This document shows, piece by piece, positions 1 to 6,208 of a stretch of 22,285 nt of DNA. Position numbers and translations under genes: made by a program. Within the stretch, counting starts at the first letter, position 1. Each line of letters opens with the position of its first letter. Origin of the DNA: DSOT01 sp052386775 (GTDB lineage Bacteria; Pseudomonadota; Gammaproteobacteria; Burkholderiales; SG8-41); NCBI GenBank assembly GCA_052386775.1, contig JBQTJV010000376.1:1-22285 (forward strand). Reading direction: 5' to 3'. The notes beneath the pieces are model-generated. The model saw only the letters and a list, made by a program, of their open reading frames with translations. It was not told the origin of the DNA and searched no databases.

Positions 1-40
1 CTCATGATCTGCTCGCCCTTGCTGCATGAGAAAATACGTC

Positions 41-54
41 ACCGAAATTTCGGT
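41..54. repeat. 14-bp perfect palindrome downstream of the RcnR-like gene
   Basis: ACCGAAATTTCGGT is its own reverse complement and lies 13 bases beyond the stop codon of the minus-strand regulator. A second, looser inverted repeat (CTCATG at 1-6, CATGAG at 25-30) is nearby. With no loop and only a weak T-run (TTTT) beyond it on the minus strand, it is a poor intrinsic terminator. A protein-binding site for a gene left of the window is equally possible. Confidence 0.4.
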
Positions 55-67
55 CCAGAGCACTTAG

Positions 68-331
68 TCACCGATATCGAAGCGCGTCCATCAGCTCTTC
101 CACGAGCGCTTCGGTATCGCCCCGCTCCGCAGCCGTGGCCACGTGCGAGCGCAGATGACTCTCGAGCGTGATCTGGCCGGCTTTCTCCAGCGCGCCCTGG
201 ACCGCTTTGATCTGGCGCAGCACATCCACGCAGTAGACGTCGTGCTTCTGCAGCGCGTTGATGATGCTCTCCAGGTGCCCTTTCGCGATGGCGAGTCTCT
301 GCGAGACAGTCTTGCGTGCCGTCGCGGGCAT
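68..331 (-). CDS. RcnR/CsoR-type metal-sensing transcriptional repressor
   Basis: This 87-residue all-helical DUF156 protein belongs to the CsoR/RcnR/FrmR repressors, which bind GC-tract operators and release DNA on metal or aldehyde binding. Visible ligands are Cys34, His59 and His63 (in YCVDV and ESHLRSH). Spacing matches the Cys35-His60-His64 set of E. coli RcnR, whereas CsoR has Cys at the last position. RcnR's His3 is absent, so the metal may differ (Ni, Co, Cu or another). I chose the ATG at 331 because it gives the family's usual N-terminus and has GGGAGG upstream, though spaced about 10 nt. An ATG at 367, with AGGA 6 nt upstream, would add 12 residues unlike the family. It is divergent from the 595 gene, with two matching operators between them, which implies control of both itself and that pair. 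Confidence 0.9.
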   Translation of the reverse strand: MPATARKTVSQRLAIAKGHLESIINALQKHDVYCVDVLRQIKAVQGALEKAGQITLESHLRSHVATAAERGDTEALVEELMDALRYR

Positions 332-450
332 GCAGAGCCGACCTCCCGCGCCATCGGTGCCGCTCATATCGAATCCTGCGCGCAGGTGCTTCCGAAGATG
401 CTCAATACAGGGCTCATGGCCAGCTCCCCTTTCACCGAACTCACCTATCC

Positions 451-468
451 ACCCCTACAGGGTAGGGT
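451..468. promoter_or_regulatory. candidate CsoR/RcnR-type operator, regulator side
   Basis: The site reads ACCCCTACAGGGTAGGGT, an imperfect inverted repeat of ACCC(C)TAC and GTAGGGT with C and G tracts, as is typical of this repressor family. It overlaps the predicted start of transcription for the minus-strand regulator. On the minus strand it shares ACCCTACCC followed by GGGG and GAT with the second site at 548-566. Confidence 0.65.
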
Positions 469-470
469 CA

Positions 471-500
471 TATTTAATGCCTTTCATTGATCTATGTCAA
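471..500 (-). promoter_or_regulatory. sigma70-type promoter of the RcnR-like gene
   Basis: On the minus strand TTGACA (500-495) is followed after 18 bases by TAAATA (476-471). Transcription would start near 464, inside the 451-468 operator, consistent with autorepression. Confidence 0.6.
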
Positions 501-509
501 CATTATAGT

Positions 510-538
510 TTGACAAGGTATTTACGCATTCATATAGT
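510..538 (+). promoter_or_regulatory. sigma70-type promoter of the 595-1193 gene pair
   Basis: TTGACA (510-515), a 17-base spacer and TATAGT (533-538) form a near-consensus promoter. Its start near 545 lies just before the operator at 548-566. The surrounding sequence is noticeably AT-rich compared with the rest of the window. Confidence 0.75.
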
Positions 539-547
539 TCATATCAC

Positions 548-566
548 ACCCTACCCAGGGGGATAT
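548..566. promoter_or_regulatory. candidate CsoR/RcnR-type operator, target side
   Basis: ACCCTACCC (548-556) is followed directly by AGGGGGATAT (557-566), the C-tract/G-tract arrangement recognised by CsoR/RcnR proteins. It lies directly downstream of the plus-strand promoter and resembles the site at 451-468, so one regulator probably controls both directions. Confidence 0.65.
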
Positions 567-594
567 GTAGAGCGTAGACGCAAAGGAGATCGCC

Positions 595-822
595 ATGGAA
601 TGGCTGTCACAGAATTGGATCTGGCTGATCGTGATTATCGGAGTGGTGGGGCTGCTTACGCGCGGCCGTCACGGCGGAATGATGGGTTGTTGCGGCACGC
701 ACGGCCATCAGGGGCCGGTCGACAAGGCGGCAAAGGGTGATCCCGTGGGATCGAAGGAGAACACTACCGCCGCTCCCGGAGCGGGGCCGGCATCGCATTC
801 TTCTCACGGCGGGAGGTGCTAG
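595..822 (+). CDS. small single-pass membrane protein with a Cys-Cys/His motif
   Basis: This 75-residue protein has an N-terminal hydrophobic helix (about residues 4-21, WLSQNWIWLIVIIGVVGLL). It is followed by a basic RGRHGG turn and a MMGCCGTHGH motif, and ends in a Ser/His/Gly tail finishing in Cys. Paired cysteines next to histidines suggest metal binding; this is inference, as I do not recognise a named family. The start is supported by AAAGGAG 6-8 nt before ATG. It lies behind the repressible promoter at 510-538 and is followed 29 bases later by the PII-like gene, so both are probably induced by the metal that releases the divergent repressor. Membrane orientation is not certain. Confidence 0.75.
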   Translation: MEWLSQNWIWLIVIIGVVGLLTRGRHGGMMGCCGTHGHQGPVDKAAKGDPVGSKENTTAAPGAGPASHSSHGGRC

Positions 823-851
823 GGGCTGCGTTGGAGACTCGGGAGAACACC

Positions 852-1193
852 ATGGATATCAAACTCGTTGTTGCCATTATCCGGAGCGAGAGGCTGGAAG
901 CGACGGAAGAACAACTTCAGGCAATGGGCGTCGAGCGGGTAAACGTTTCCAAAGTGAAGGGCTACGGCGAATATCACAACTTCTTTTCCCGGACCTGGAT
1001 GCTGGATGAAGTCCGGCTTGAGATCTTTACTCGAGCCGACGAGGTCGAAAAGATTACACGCGCCATTCTGGACGCCGCGCATACCGGCGTGCCGGGCGAC
1101 GGCGTCGTAGCCGTTCTTCCCGTTGAACAGTTCTTTCTCGTGCGCACCGGCACCCAGGCCACCGCGGAGTCATTCTGGCCGCGGAATGCATAG
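852..1193 (+). CDS. PII-like signalling protein with shortened T-loop
   Basis: This 113-residue protein follows the PII (GlnB/GlnK) fold: a first strand MDIKLVVAII, a KGYGEY start of the T-loop at residues 36-41, an AAHTGVPGDGVVAV B-loop region at about 75-88, and a final RTG near residue 98. The T-loop is several residues shorter than in GlnB and lacks the uridylylated-tyrosine context, so nitrogen control through GlnD is unlikely. A PII subgroup called PII-NG is described beside heavy-metal efflux genes, and the context here (metal repressor, Cys/His membrane protein) fits that. The ATG at 852 has GGGAG 6 nt upstream. An in-frame GTG at 816 would overlap the preceding gene and add residues outside the fold. 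A plausible partner is the 75-residue membrane protein just upstream (inference). Confidence 0.8.
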   Translation: MDIKLVVAIIRSERLEATEEQLQAMGVERVNVSKVKGYGEYHNFFSRTWMLDEVRLEIFTRADEVEKITRAILDAAHTGVPGDGVVAVLPVEQFFLVRTGTQATAESFWPRNA

Positions 1194-1205
1194 GCGAATC
1201 AGCCC

Positions 1206-1868
1206 TCAGTTGGCCGTCCGCATGCGCGCCTGGAGATCGCGCCATAAACCGATCCGGTCCGAGCTTCCCACCTGCTGGTTGCGTCCCGTTTGCTCCTTCG
1301 CAAGCCACAGACCGCTGCCGTTGAAGCTGTAAACGGGCAGGAGGTCGGTTCGGGTCGAAGCGAGCTGGATCGTCTTGTTGATGTTGTCGAGCACCAGCGG
1401 CTCGGCGTCGGGTGTCGAGAGATAGGCGAGGATCATGTGGGCCTGCCTGTAGATCACCAGTTCCTTCACGTAGATCAGCCTGAGCTTCTCGTCCGGGACG
1501 CCCAGCGCGCGCAACGTGAAGTACTTGGCAATCGAAAAGTCCTCGCAGTCGCCGCCATCGGTGGACAGGAATTCGATCGGCGTCGCCCAATAGTCTTCCT
1601 TGCCCCAGTGGTCGATGTCGTTCAGAAATCGCGGACGGTTGAGGAAATCGTTCACTACTTGCAGCTTTTCCAGTTCGGGAAGAGCCCTGTACTTCGGGTT
1701 GGTCAGAATCTGCTTCCAGCCGGTCAGATGCGCCTTTGCGATGGGACCGAATTCACGCGCGAGTCGGGCGATCTGCTGATCCGTGATCGATACCAGCTCG
1801 GCCGCAAGCACGCATGCCGAAACGACAATCAGCAGGAGGCGCAACGATCTTCCGATCCAGGCGCCCAT
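1206..1868 (-). CDS. LapG-type periplasmic cysteine protease (transglutaminase-like, DUF920)
   Basis: This 220-residue protein has an N-terminal hydrophobic export segment (about 9-23). It then carries the bacterial transglutaminase-like cysteine proteinase core: Cys108 in GGDCEDF, His144 in QAHM and Asp161 in LVLDN. The Cys-His and His-Asp spacings match the catalytic triad of Pseudomonas LapG. LapG cuts the N-terminus of large surface adhesins when c-di-GMP falls and the membrane receptor LapD releases it. No LapD or adhesin is visible here. It is instead the last gene of a minus-strand run that includes an HD-GYP protein. The GGAGG upstream sits only about 1 nt from the ATG, unusually tight, so initiation may be weak or coupled to the gene before it. 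It converges on the PII-like gene with 12 bases between stops. Confidence 0.85.
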   Translation of the reverse strand: MGAWIGRSLRLLLIVVSACVLAAELVSITDQQIARLAREFGPIAKAHLTGWKQILTNPKYRALPELEKLQVVNDFLNRPRFLNDIDHWGKEDYWATPIEFLSTDGGDCEDFSIAKYFTLRALGVPDEKLRLIYVKELVIYRQAHMILAYLSTPDAEPLVLDNINKTIQLASTRTDLLPVYSFNGSGLWLAKEQTGRNQQVGSSDRIGLWRDLQARMRTAN

Positions 1869-1903
1869 ACCTCCTCGGTCGCTTCAAAAATAGCGGCACG
1901 CGC

Positions 1904-2614
1904 TTATTCCGGCTCCGCGCGCGATGCGGGCAGGGTTTCGACTCTCAACCGCGGCACGAACCGGGGTACGCATTCGGCATAGCGCTCGTACTGTATTCCG
2001 AAGGTGCGGCGCGCCTGCGCTTCCTCCGCCGGCGACAGGCGTACATACATCCAGACTAGGACTGGAAACATGACGAGCGTCAGGAGCGTGGGCCACTGCA
2101 GGAGAAACCCGCTCATGATCAGCACGAATCCGGCATACTGCGGATGGCGCACCCGCGCGTACGGACCCGTCGTCGCGAGCTCCCCCCGGCGCTGGGCTTC
2201 GTAGAGGATGCCCCACGACCGTGCGAGCAGTATGAAGCCGCCTGCCAGCAGCAGATACGACGCGATGTGGAACGGGCCGTAGTGGGGATCTCCGCCCCAG
2301 CCGAAGAACATCTCCAGCAGATGTCCCGCGTCGTGGCCCAGGAAATCGACTTCCGGATAAAGATTGCCCAGCCATCCGGAGACGAGATAGAGGGTGAGCG
2401 GAAAACCGTACATCTCGGCAAAGAGCGCGATGACGAAGGCGGAGAATGCGCCGAAGGAGCGCCAGTCGCGCTTCGTGCGCGGCGTGGCGAAGCTCAGCGC
2501 AAAAATGATGAACACCGCCGCGTTGACCGCCGCCAGCATCCACAGTCCGTAAGCCGGCTTCGGTTCGATGACGGTGAGCGTCCAGCCCGGGGGGATCGCC
2601 TCGTGTTGAACCAT
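1904..2614 (-). CDS. isoprenylcysteine carboxyl methyltransferase (ICMT)/PEMT-like membrane methyltransferase
   Basis: This 236-residue polytopic protein has hydrophobic segments near 22-43, 52-80 and 118-136 and a C-terminal pair around 163-192. The signature of the ICMT/phospholipid methyltransferase fold is TTGPYARVRHPQY at about 148-160, the S-adenosylmethionine-binding stretch, followed by a hydrophobic helix and an ERYAE element near the end. Members methylate small hydrophobic or lipid substrates at the membrane; the actual substrate in bacteria is usually unknown, and I cannot assign it. An AAGGG lies 9 nt before the ATG. The gap to the upstream CcmG-like gene is 18 bases and to the LapG-type gene 35 bases, so it is co-transcribed in the redox operon. 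Confidence 0.85.
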   Translation of the reverse strand: MVQHEAIPPGWTLTVIEPKPAYGLWMLAAVNAAVFIIFALSFATPRTKRDWRSFGAFSAFVIALFAEMYGFPLTLYLVSGWLGNLYPEVDFLGHDAGHLLEMFFGWGGDPHYGPFHIASYLLLAGGFILLARSWGILYEAQRRGELATTGPYARVRHPQYAGFVLIMSGFLLQWPTLLTLVMFPVLVWMYVRLSPAEEAQARRTFGIQYERYAECVPRFVPRLRVETLPASRAEPE

Positions 2615-2632
2615 GTCGTTAACCCTTGATGT

Positions 2633-3220
2633 TCATTCTTCCGCCTGCAGTCTGCGCACCAAGGGCAGCAGGGTTTCAGCCAGGATCTTGTCGTTTACCG
2701 CACCGATGATCTTGTGGCGGACCACGCCGCGCCTGTCGATGACGAACGTCTCGGGCACACCGTACACGCCCCACTCGATGCCGATGCGGCCGTCCAGGTC
2801 GGCACCGATGCGCAAGTAGGGATCTCCAAGCTCCGCGAGCCAGGCGGCCGCATCATCCGGACGGTCCTTGTAATTGAGGCCGTGCAGTGGCGCGAGGCCA
2901 TCGGCCCTGAGCCGCATCCATAACGGGTGCTCGGCGCGGCACTCGACGCACCACGAGGCGAAAACGTTCACGATCGAGACTTCGCCGCGCAGGTTCTCCG
3001 ACGCGAGCCCGAGCGTGCGTCCTTTCACCGGCGCGAGGCTGAAGTCCGGCACCGGCCTGCCGATGAGGGGAGACGGAACCTCCCGCGGATTCAAGGTGAG
3101 ACCGACGCCGAACAGCACCGCCAGGCCGACGAACACCAGCAAGGGCACGAAACGTCCCGCGCTCCAGGAGGCCGGTCGCTTATCAGCCGCCTCGATCGAT
3201 CCGGTGGTCCGGGCGTCCAT
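2633..3220 (-). CDS. CcmG/DsbE-type membrane-anchored thioredoxin-like reductase
   Basis: This 195-residue protein has a cytoplasmic N-tail, one membrane helix (about 24-43), and a periplasmic thioredoxin fold. The active site is Trp90-Cys91-Val92-Glu93-Cys94 and the cis-proline is Pro156 in YGVPETF. The GVPETF signature and acidic surroundings are those of CcmG (DsbE), which reduces apocytochrome c or its heme-handling partners and is itself re-reduced by CcdA/DsbD. The CcdA-like gene is two genes upstream in the same run. No CcmF, CcmH, ResB or ResC is present in the window, so its client may be another periplasmic protein rather than a cytochrome. A GGAGAAGAG lies before the ATG. Family and activity are clear; the client is inferred. 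Confidence 0.9.
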   Translation of the reverse strand: MDARTTGSIEAADKRPASWSAGRFVPLLVFVGLAVLFGVGLTLNPREVPSPLIGRPVPDFSLAPVKGRTLGLASENLRGEVSIVNVFASWCVECRAEHPLWMRLRADGLAPLHGLNYKDRPDDAAAWLAELGDPYLRIGADLDGRIGIEWGVYGVPETFVIDRRGVVRHKIIGAVNDKILAETLLPLVRRLQAEE

Positions 3221-3241
3221 GCGCTCTTCTCCGTTCCCGCG

Positions 3242-3754
3242 TCATTCCTTACAGCAGTCCACGAGCCTTGCAACGATGTCCTGCAACGTCCACGGCTTCT
3301 CGTTTGCCGCGACAGCCCTGAATCCCGACGCATCGATGAGCTTCAGCCGCAGCGCCCAGAACAGCGAGTAAGCCTTGTGCGCATGTTCGAACATGCGCTG
3401 CGCGTCATCCTTTCGGCCGTCGGAATGCAGTTTCGTACCGACTTCGATCAGGCGCATGGTGGTCGCGAGGAGGTGCTTCGTGATGCACCAGGTCTCGCCC
3501 TCGTGGCGACTCACCATCCGCTCGAGGAGCGTCTTGCGCATCGCGCGCACTTCCTGCAGGAGATCGAAGTATTCCGGCTTGTCCGTCTTCATCCCCGTGA
3601 AGCAGAAATGCTCTTCCAGGCTTACGAGGTTCATGATCGCGATGCTGAGATCCTCCTCGGTCGAAAGGTCGACGCCGCCCGATTTCTTCATCGCCGCAAC
3701 CCGTTCGAGCAGCGCATCGAGCGATGGAAGTTCCGCGATTGTGGTCGTGTTCAT
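3242..3754 (-). CDS. conserved-looking 170-residue protein of unknown function, coupled to ccdA
   Basis: I do not recognise this family. The protein is soluble, largely helical by composition, and has no signal peptide or membrane segment. Notable features are Cys/His-containing stretches (EEHFCFTG near residue 50, ETWCITKH near residue 91) and a C-terminus ending DCCKE, a vicinal cysteine pair. Its ATG overlaps the TGA of the CcdA-like gene (ATGA), showing translational coupling, and the CcmG-like gene starts 21 bases downstream. That position between two thiol-redox proteins suggests a cytoplasmic partner, possibly at the cytoplasmic face of CcdA, but this is only inference from location and cysteines. 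The length was taken from the coupled ATG; a longer open frame upstream merely runs out of frame across ccdA. Confidence 0.8.
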   Translation of the reverse strand: MNTTTIAELPSLDALLERVAAMKKSGGVDLSTEEDLSIAIMNLVSLEEHFCFTGMKTDKPEYFDLLQEVRAMRKTLLERMVSRHEGETWCITKHLLATTMRLIEVGTKLHSDGRKDDAQRMFEHAHKAYSLFWALRLKLIDASGFRAVAANEKPWTLQDIVARLVDCCKE

Positions 3755-4533
3755 AGCGCAAGGATGACGATGCCGAGTGCGACCATGGCGTTGCCGCCCC
3801 ACAGACGCATGCTGCGCGTGTTGCGTTTCCTCCAGAGCTCGACGGCCGTGAGCAACGACCGGTCGCTCGCGAGAAACAGCATGATCACGAGCGGCAGGAT
3901 GAAGATCAGGTTGTAGAGCAGGAGGTAGCCCAGGCCCGTCGCGTAGGTCGCCCGGTCGTAGAGCAGGCCGATCACCGTCAGGTAAGGTCCGCCGGTGCAC
4001 GGAAATTCGCATACGCCGACGAGGCCGCCGAGAGCGAACGCGGCGGGCAGGGAAGCGTTTTCCATCAGGGCCGCCATCCGAGGGTGGGCTGCCGGCGGAA
4101 TGCGCAGCTTGACCGGAAAGGCCGGCAGCAGCGCGTTCGCCACGCTGATGAGCCCGAGCGCGATCAGCAGCGCCGCGCCGAGCTTCGCCATGAAATGCGG
4201 CGTGTCGAAGAGGTGCAGGGTCTGGAACAGCCCCAGGCCGATCAGCGTATAGGCGGTGAAAACGCCGAGGATATAAATCGCTCCGATCCGCAGGATGCCC
4301 GTTCTCAGTTTCCCGAGGGTGAAGAGAAACGCGATCGTGAGCAGCAGTATCGAGAAGGCGCAGGGATTGATGCTGTCGAGAAGCGCCGATGCGCCGACGA
4401 GCGGCAGGAGCCATGTGCCCTCGTTCGACATTCTCCAGAGCGAGGCCGTGCCGACGTTGGCAAACCGGAAGAACAGCACTGTGCCCACGAGCACGGCGCC
4501 GGTGGCGGCGAGTGCGGCGAGTTTTCGGTTCAT
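3751..4533 (-). CDS. CcdA/DsbD-type transmembrane thiol-electron transporter
   Basis: This 260-residue integral membrane protein has six or more hydrophobic helices after an N-terminal one. CcdA proteins carry electrons from cytoplasmic thioredoxin across the membrane to periplasmic thioredoxin-like proteins through two membrane cysteines. Here these are Cys58 in NPCAFS and Cys179 in EFPCTGGPYL, with an additional Cys175 four residues before the second. It lies directly after the DUF1573 gene (6-base gap) and overlaps the next gene by four bases. Likely electron acceptors in the window are the CcmG-like protein (2633-3220) and perhaps DsbC (7305-8015). AGGGCGGC precedes the ATG. Identification is firm; the set of acceptors is inferred. 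Confidence 0.9.
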   Translation of the reverse strand: MNRKLAALAATGAVLVGTVLFFRFANVGTASLWRMSNEGTWLLPLVGASALLDSINPCAFSILLLTIAFLFTLGKLRTGILRIGAIYILGVFTAYTLIGLGLFQTLHLFDTPHFMAKLGAALLIALGLISVANALLPAFPVKLRIPPAAHPRMAALMENASLPAAFALGGLVGVCEFPCTGGPYLTVIGLLYDRATYATGLGYLLLYNLIFILPLVIMLFLASDRSLLTAVELWRKRNTRSMRLWGGNAMVALGIVILAL

Positions 4534-4539
4534 GCCGCC

Positions 4540-5058
4540 CTACGGCTTCACCATTGCGACGAACCGCAGGTCGAGCTGTCCGCCGTCGTCGCTTCGTATC
4601 GTCACGACCCGCTCGGTGGGACCGACGCCGGCTGGGCCGTGCGCGGCCGGGTCGAACACGATGGCTACTTCAGCCATGCCGCCCGGGCCAATCACTTGGT
4701 GCACGGCCGGAAGCGGTCCGTGTCCCGGCATGCCGAACGGCCCTTTCCTGCCGCTTGGTGTATAGAGCGTCGCCTCGGTGCACATGCACGACGTGTACAG
4801 GCGATTGATCGTCACCGCCGTCGCTCCCGTATTCCAGACCCTGAAGCGATGCGCGACCTTGCCCGCCGCCATGGAGATCTGGCCGAAGTCGTGAAACGGC
4901 TGCTGCGAGGCGAGTGCACCCGCCACGGCAACCGGGCGCTGCGATTCGTAGCGCGGCTTTGCGACGCGCTGATCGGCCTTGTAGATGCCGAAACCCACCA
5001 TGCCGACCGCGAGCGCGATCAGTCCCCAGAAAATGCTGCTCATCACCGGCGCTTTCAT
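4540..5058 (-). CDS. DUF1573-domain membrane-anchored periplasmic protein
   Basis: This 172-residue protein has an N-terminal membrane helix (about 8-25), then a beta-sandwich domain of the DUF1573 type. It begins at FHDFGQI (about 55-61), with a conserved F-x-V-x-N-T-G strand near 72-78 and a Ser-Cys91-Met-Cys93-Thr element, where most members have SCGCT. An IGPGG...VAIVFDP strand pair follows, and a final VTIRSDDGG near 150-158. The function of DUF1573 is not established. The CxC pair and the position directly upstream of ccdA make a thiol-linked periplasmic role plausible (inference). Its ATG overlaps the stop of the HD-GYP gene by four bases (ATGA), so translation is coupled. Confidence 0.85.
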   Translation of the reverse strand: MKAPVMSSIFWGLIALAVGMVGFGIYKADQRVAKPRYESQRPVAVAGALASQQPFHDFGQISMAAGKVAHRFRVWNTGATAVTINRLYTSCMCTEATLYTPSGRKGPFGMPGHGPLPAVHQVIGPGGMAEVAIVFDPAAHGPAGVGPTERVVTIRSDDGGQLDLRFVAMVKP

Positions 5059-5813
5059 AGCCGTCCTTTCGGGAAGTTGAACATGTGTCGAGACGGGAGG
5101 CCTGCGTCAAGCGCGTGGGAAACCGGCGCTTCCTTGCACTTCAACTCCACCATTTCCCGGAGCGTTGACTCTTCCGCCATGAAGACCTCCACCGCCTTGG
5201 GATCGAACTGCCTGCCGGATTGGCTCAATATCGCGGCCCGGGCGCAGTCGAACGACATCGCGCTGCGATAGGGCCGATCGGAGGTCATGGCATCGAGCGT
5301 GTCGATAATTGCGAAGATGCGGGCCGCCAGAGGAATGGCCTTGCCCGCGAGCCCGCGCGGGTACCCGGTTCCATCGAACCGCTCTTCGTGATTGCGGACG
5401 AGATCGGCCGCTTCCGCCATGCCGGGCGCGTTCGCGAGGATGCGGTAGCCGATGTCGGGGTGCGTGCGCATGATGCGCCACTCCTCGTCTGTCAGCGAGC
5501 CTTCCTTCAGCAGGATCGCGTCCGGGATGCCGATCTTTCCGATATCGTGGAGCAACGCGCCCCAGTAGGCCTGCCGCAATTTCCCGGGATCGGTGATGAC
5601 GTGCCGGGCCATGACCAGGGTGTGGCAGGCGACACGCTGCGAGTGCAGTCCCGTCTCGTGCTCACGCGCGTCAAGCGCCGAGGTCAGGGCTTCGGCCACG
5701 GCAAGCTGAGCGTCAGCGCGTGACGGCAGCGCGTGCTGCCGCCGTAGCGACAGTACGCGGCGTTCGCGGATGAACGAGCCTTTGGCCGTCGGGGTGCCCA
5801 TGGCAGCGATCAT
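5055..5813 (-). CDS. HD-GYP domain protein, probable c-di-GMP phosphodiesterase
   Basis: This 252-residue cytoplasmic protein has no receiver or membrane part. HD-GYP motifs appear in order: HSQRVACH near residue 73, LLHDIGKIGIPD near 100, MRTHPDIGY near 129, an NHEERFDGTGYPRGL block near 153, and DTLDAMTSDRPYR near 180. HD-GYP enzymes hydrolyse cyclic di-GMP using two or three metal ions. In the common form the block reads HHE; here the second His is Glu (HEE), which could alter metal number or activity. The ATG at 5813 overlaps the preceding stop (ATGA); an open frame extends farther upstream but lies inside the neighbouring gene. A 30-residue tail follows the domain. Sharing a transcript with a LapG-type protease hints at c-di-GMP-linked control (inference). 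Confidence 0.85.
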   Translation of the reverse strand: MIAAMGTPTAKGSFIRERRVLSLRRQHALPSRADAQLAVAEALTSALDAREHETGLHSQRVACHTLVMARHVITDPGKLRQAYWGALLHDIGKIGIPDAILLKEGSLTDEEWRIMRTHPDIGYRILANAPGMAEAADLVRNHEERFDGTGYPRGLAGKAIPLAARIFAIIDTLDAMTSDRPYRSAMSFDCARAAILSQSGRQFDPKAVEVFMAEESTLREMVELKCKEAPVSHALDAGLPSRHMFNFPKGRL

Positions 5814-6208
5814 TTGGCCTGCCAGCGGAAGAGGCGCGGCTTCGATTCGCCCGGCCGGGCGATCGTCAGTTCGAGGACCTGAGCGCGCGCGGTGGCATCG
5901 AAGCGCAGTACGCCCTTCCGATGGTGACCGCCGGGCGGGTCGGCTTGCCATCCGTTGGGCGCGAGGCGTCTTCCGTCCGTGGTGAGCGAGGCGGTCTTCA
6001 TGAGATCGTCCTTGAGTTCCTGGCTGTGCGTGTCGAACACGATCTCGAACTCGAGCCCGCCATTGGGCGAGGAACGGGGCGTCGCCTTGATGGTGACGCC
6101 GTCGGCGCTGCTCGACTGGGATGCAAACCCCTGGGCGGCGGCAAGCCCGCTCAAGGCAAGCGCGGCCGTCATGAATGAGAGCAGCAGAATGATCAAGCGT
6201 GTGCGCAT
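5810..6208 (-). CDS. secreted protein of unknown function, 132 residues
   Basis: A signal peptide is clear: MRTRLIILLLSFMTAALALS, then a likely cleavage after AAAQ near residue 26. The mature part is a small beta-rich domain (GLEFEIVFDTHSQEL, VLRFDATARAQVLELTIA) without cysteines. Strand patterning resembles small periplasmic immunoglobulin-like or cupredoxin-like folds, but copper ligands are not evident: there is a GGHH but no Cys or suitably placed Met. I do not recognise the family. It overlaps the upstream membrane-protein gene by 16 bases and the HD-GYP gene by four, so it belongs to the same translationally coupled block. Confidence 0.75.
   Translation of the reverse strand: MRTRLIILLLSFMTAALALSGLAAAQGFASQSSSADGVTIKATPRSSPNGGLEFEIVFDTHSQELKDDLMKTASLTTDGRRLAPNGWQADPPGGHHRKGVLRFDATARAQVLELTIARPGESKPRLFRWQAK

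Noticed and set aside
3755..4414. Long upstream extension of the 170-residue protein
   Set aside because: The extension lies entirely out of frame inside ccdA; the ATGA overlap gives a much better start at 3754.
4084..5271. Plus-strand open frame of 395 codons opposite CcdA, DUF1573 and the HD-GYP gene
   Set aside because: It spans three well-supported minus-strand genes and encodes charged, low-complexity sequence.
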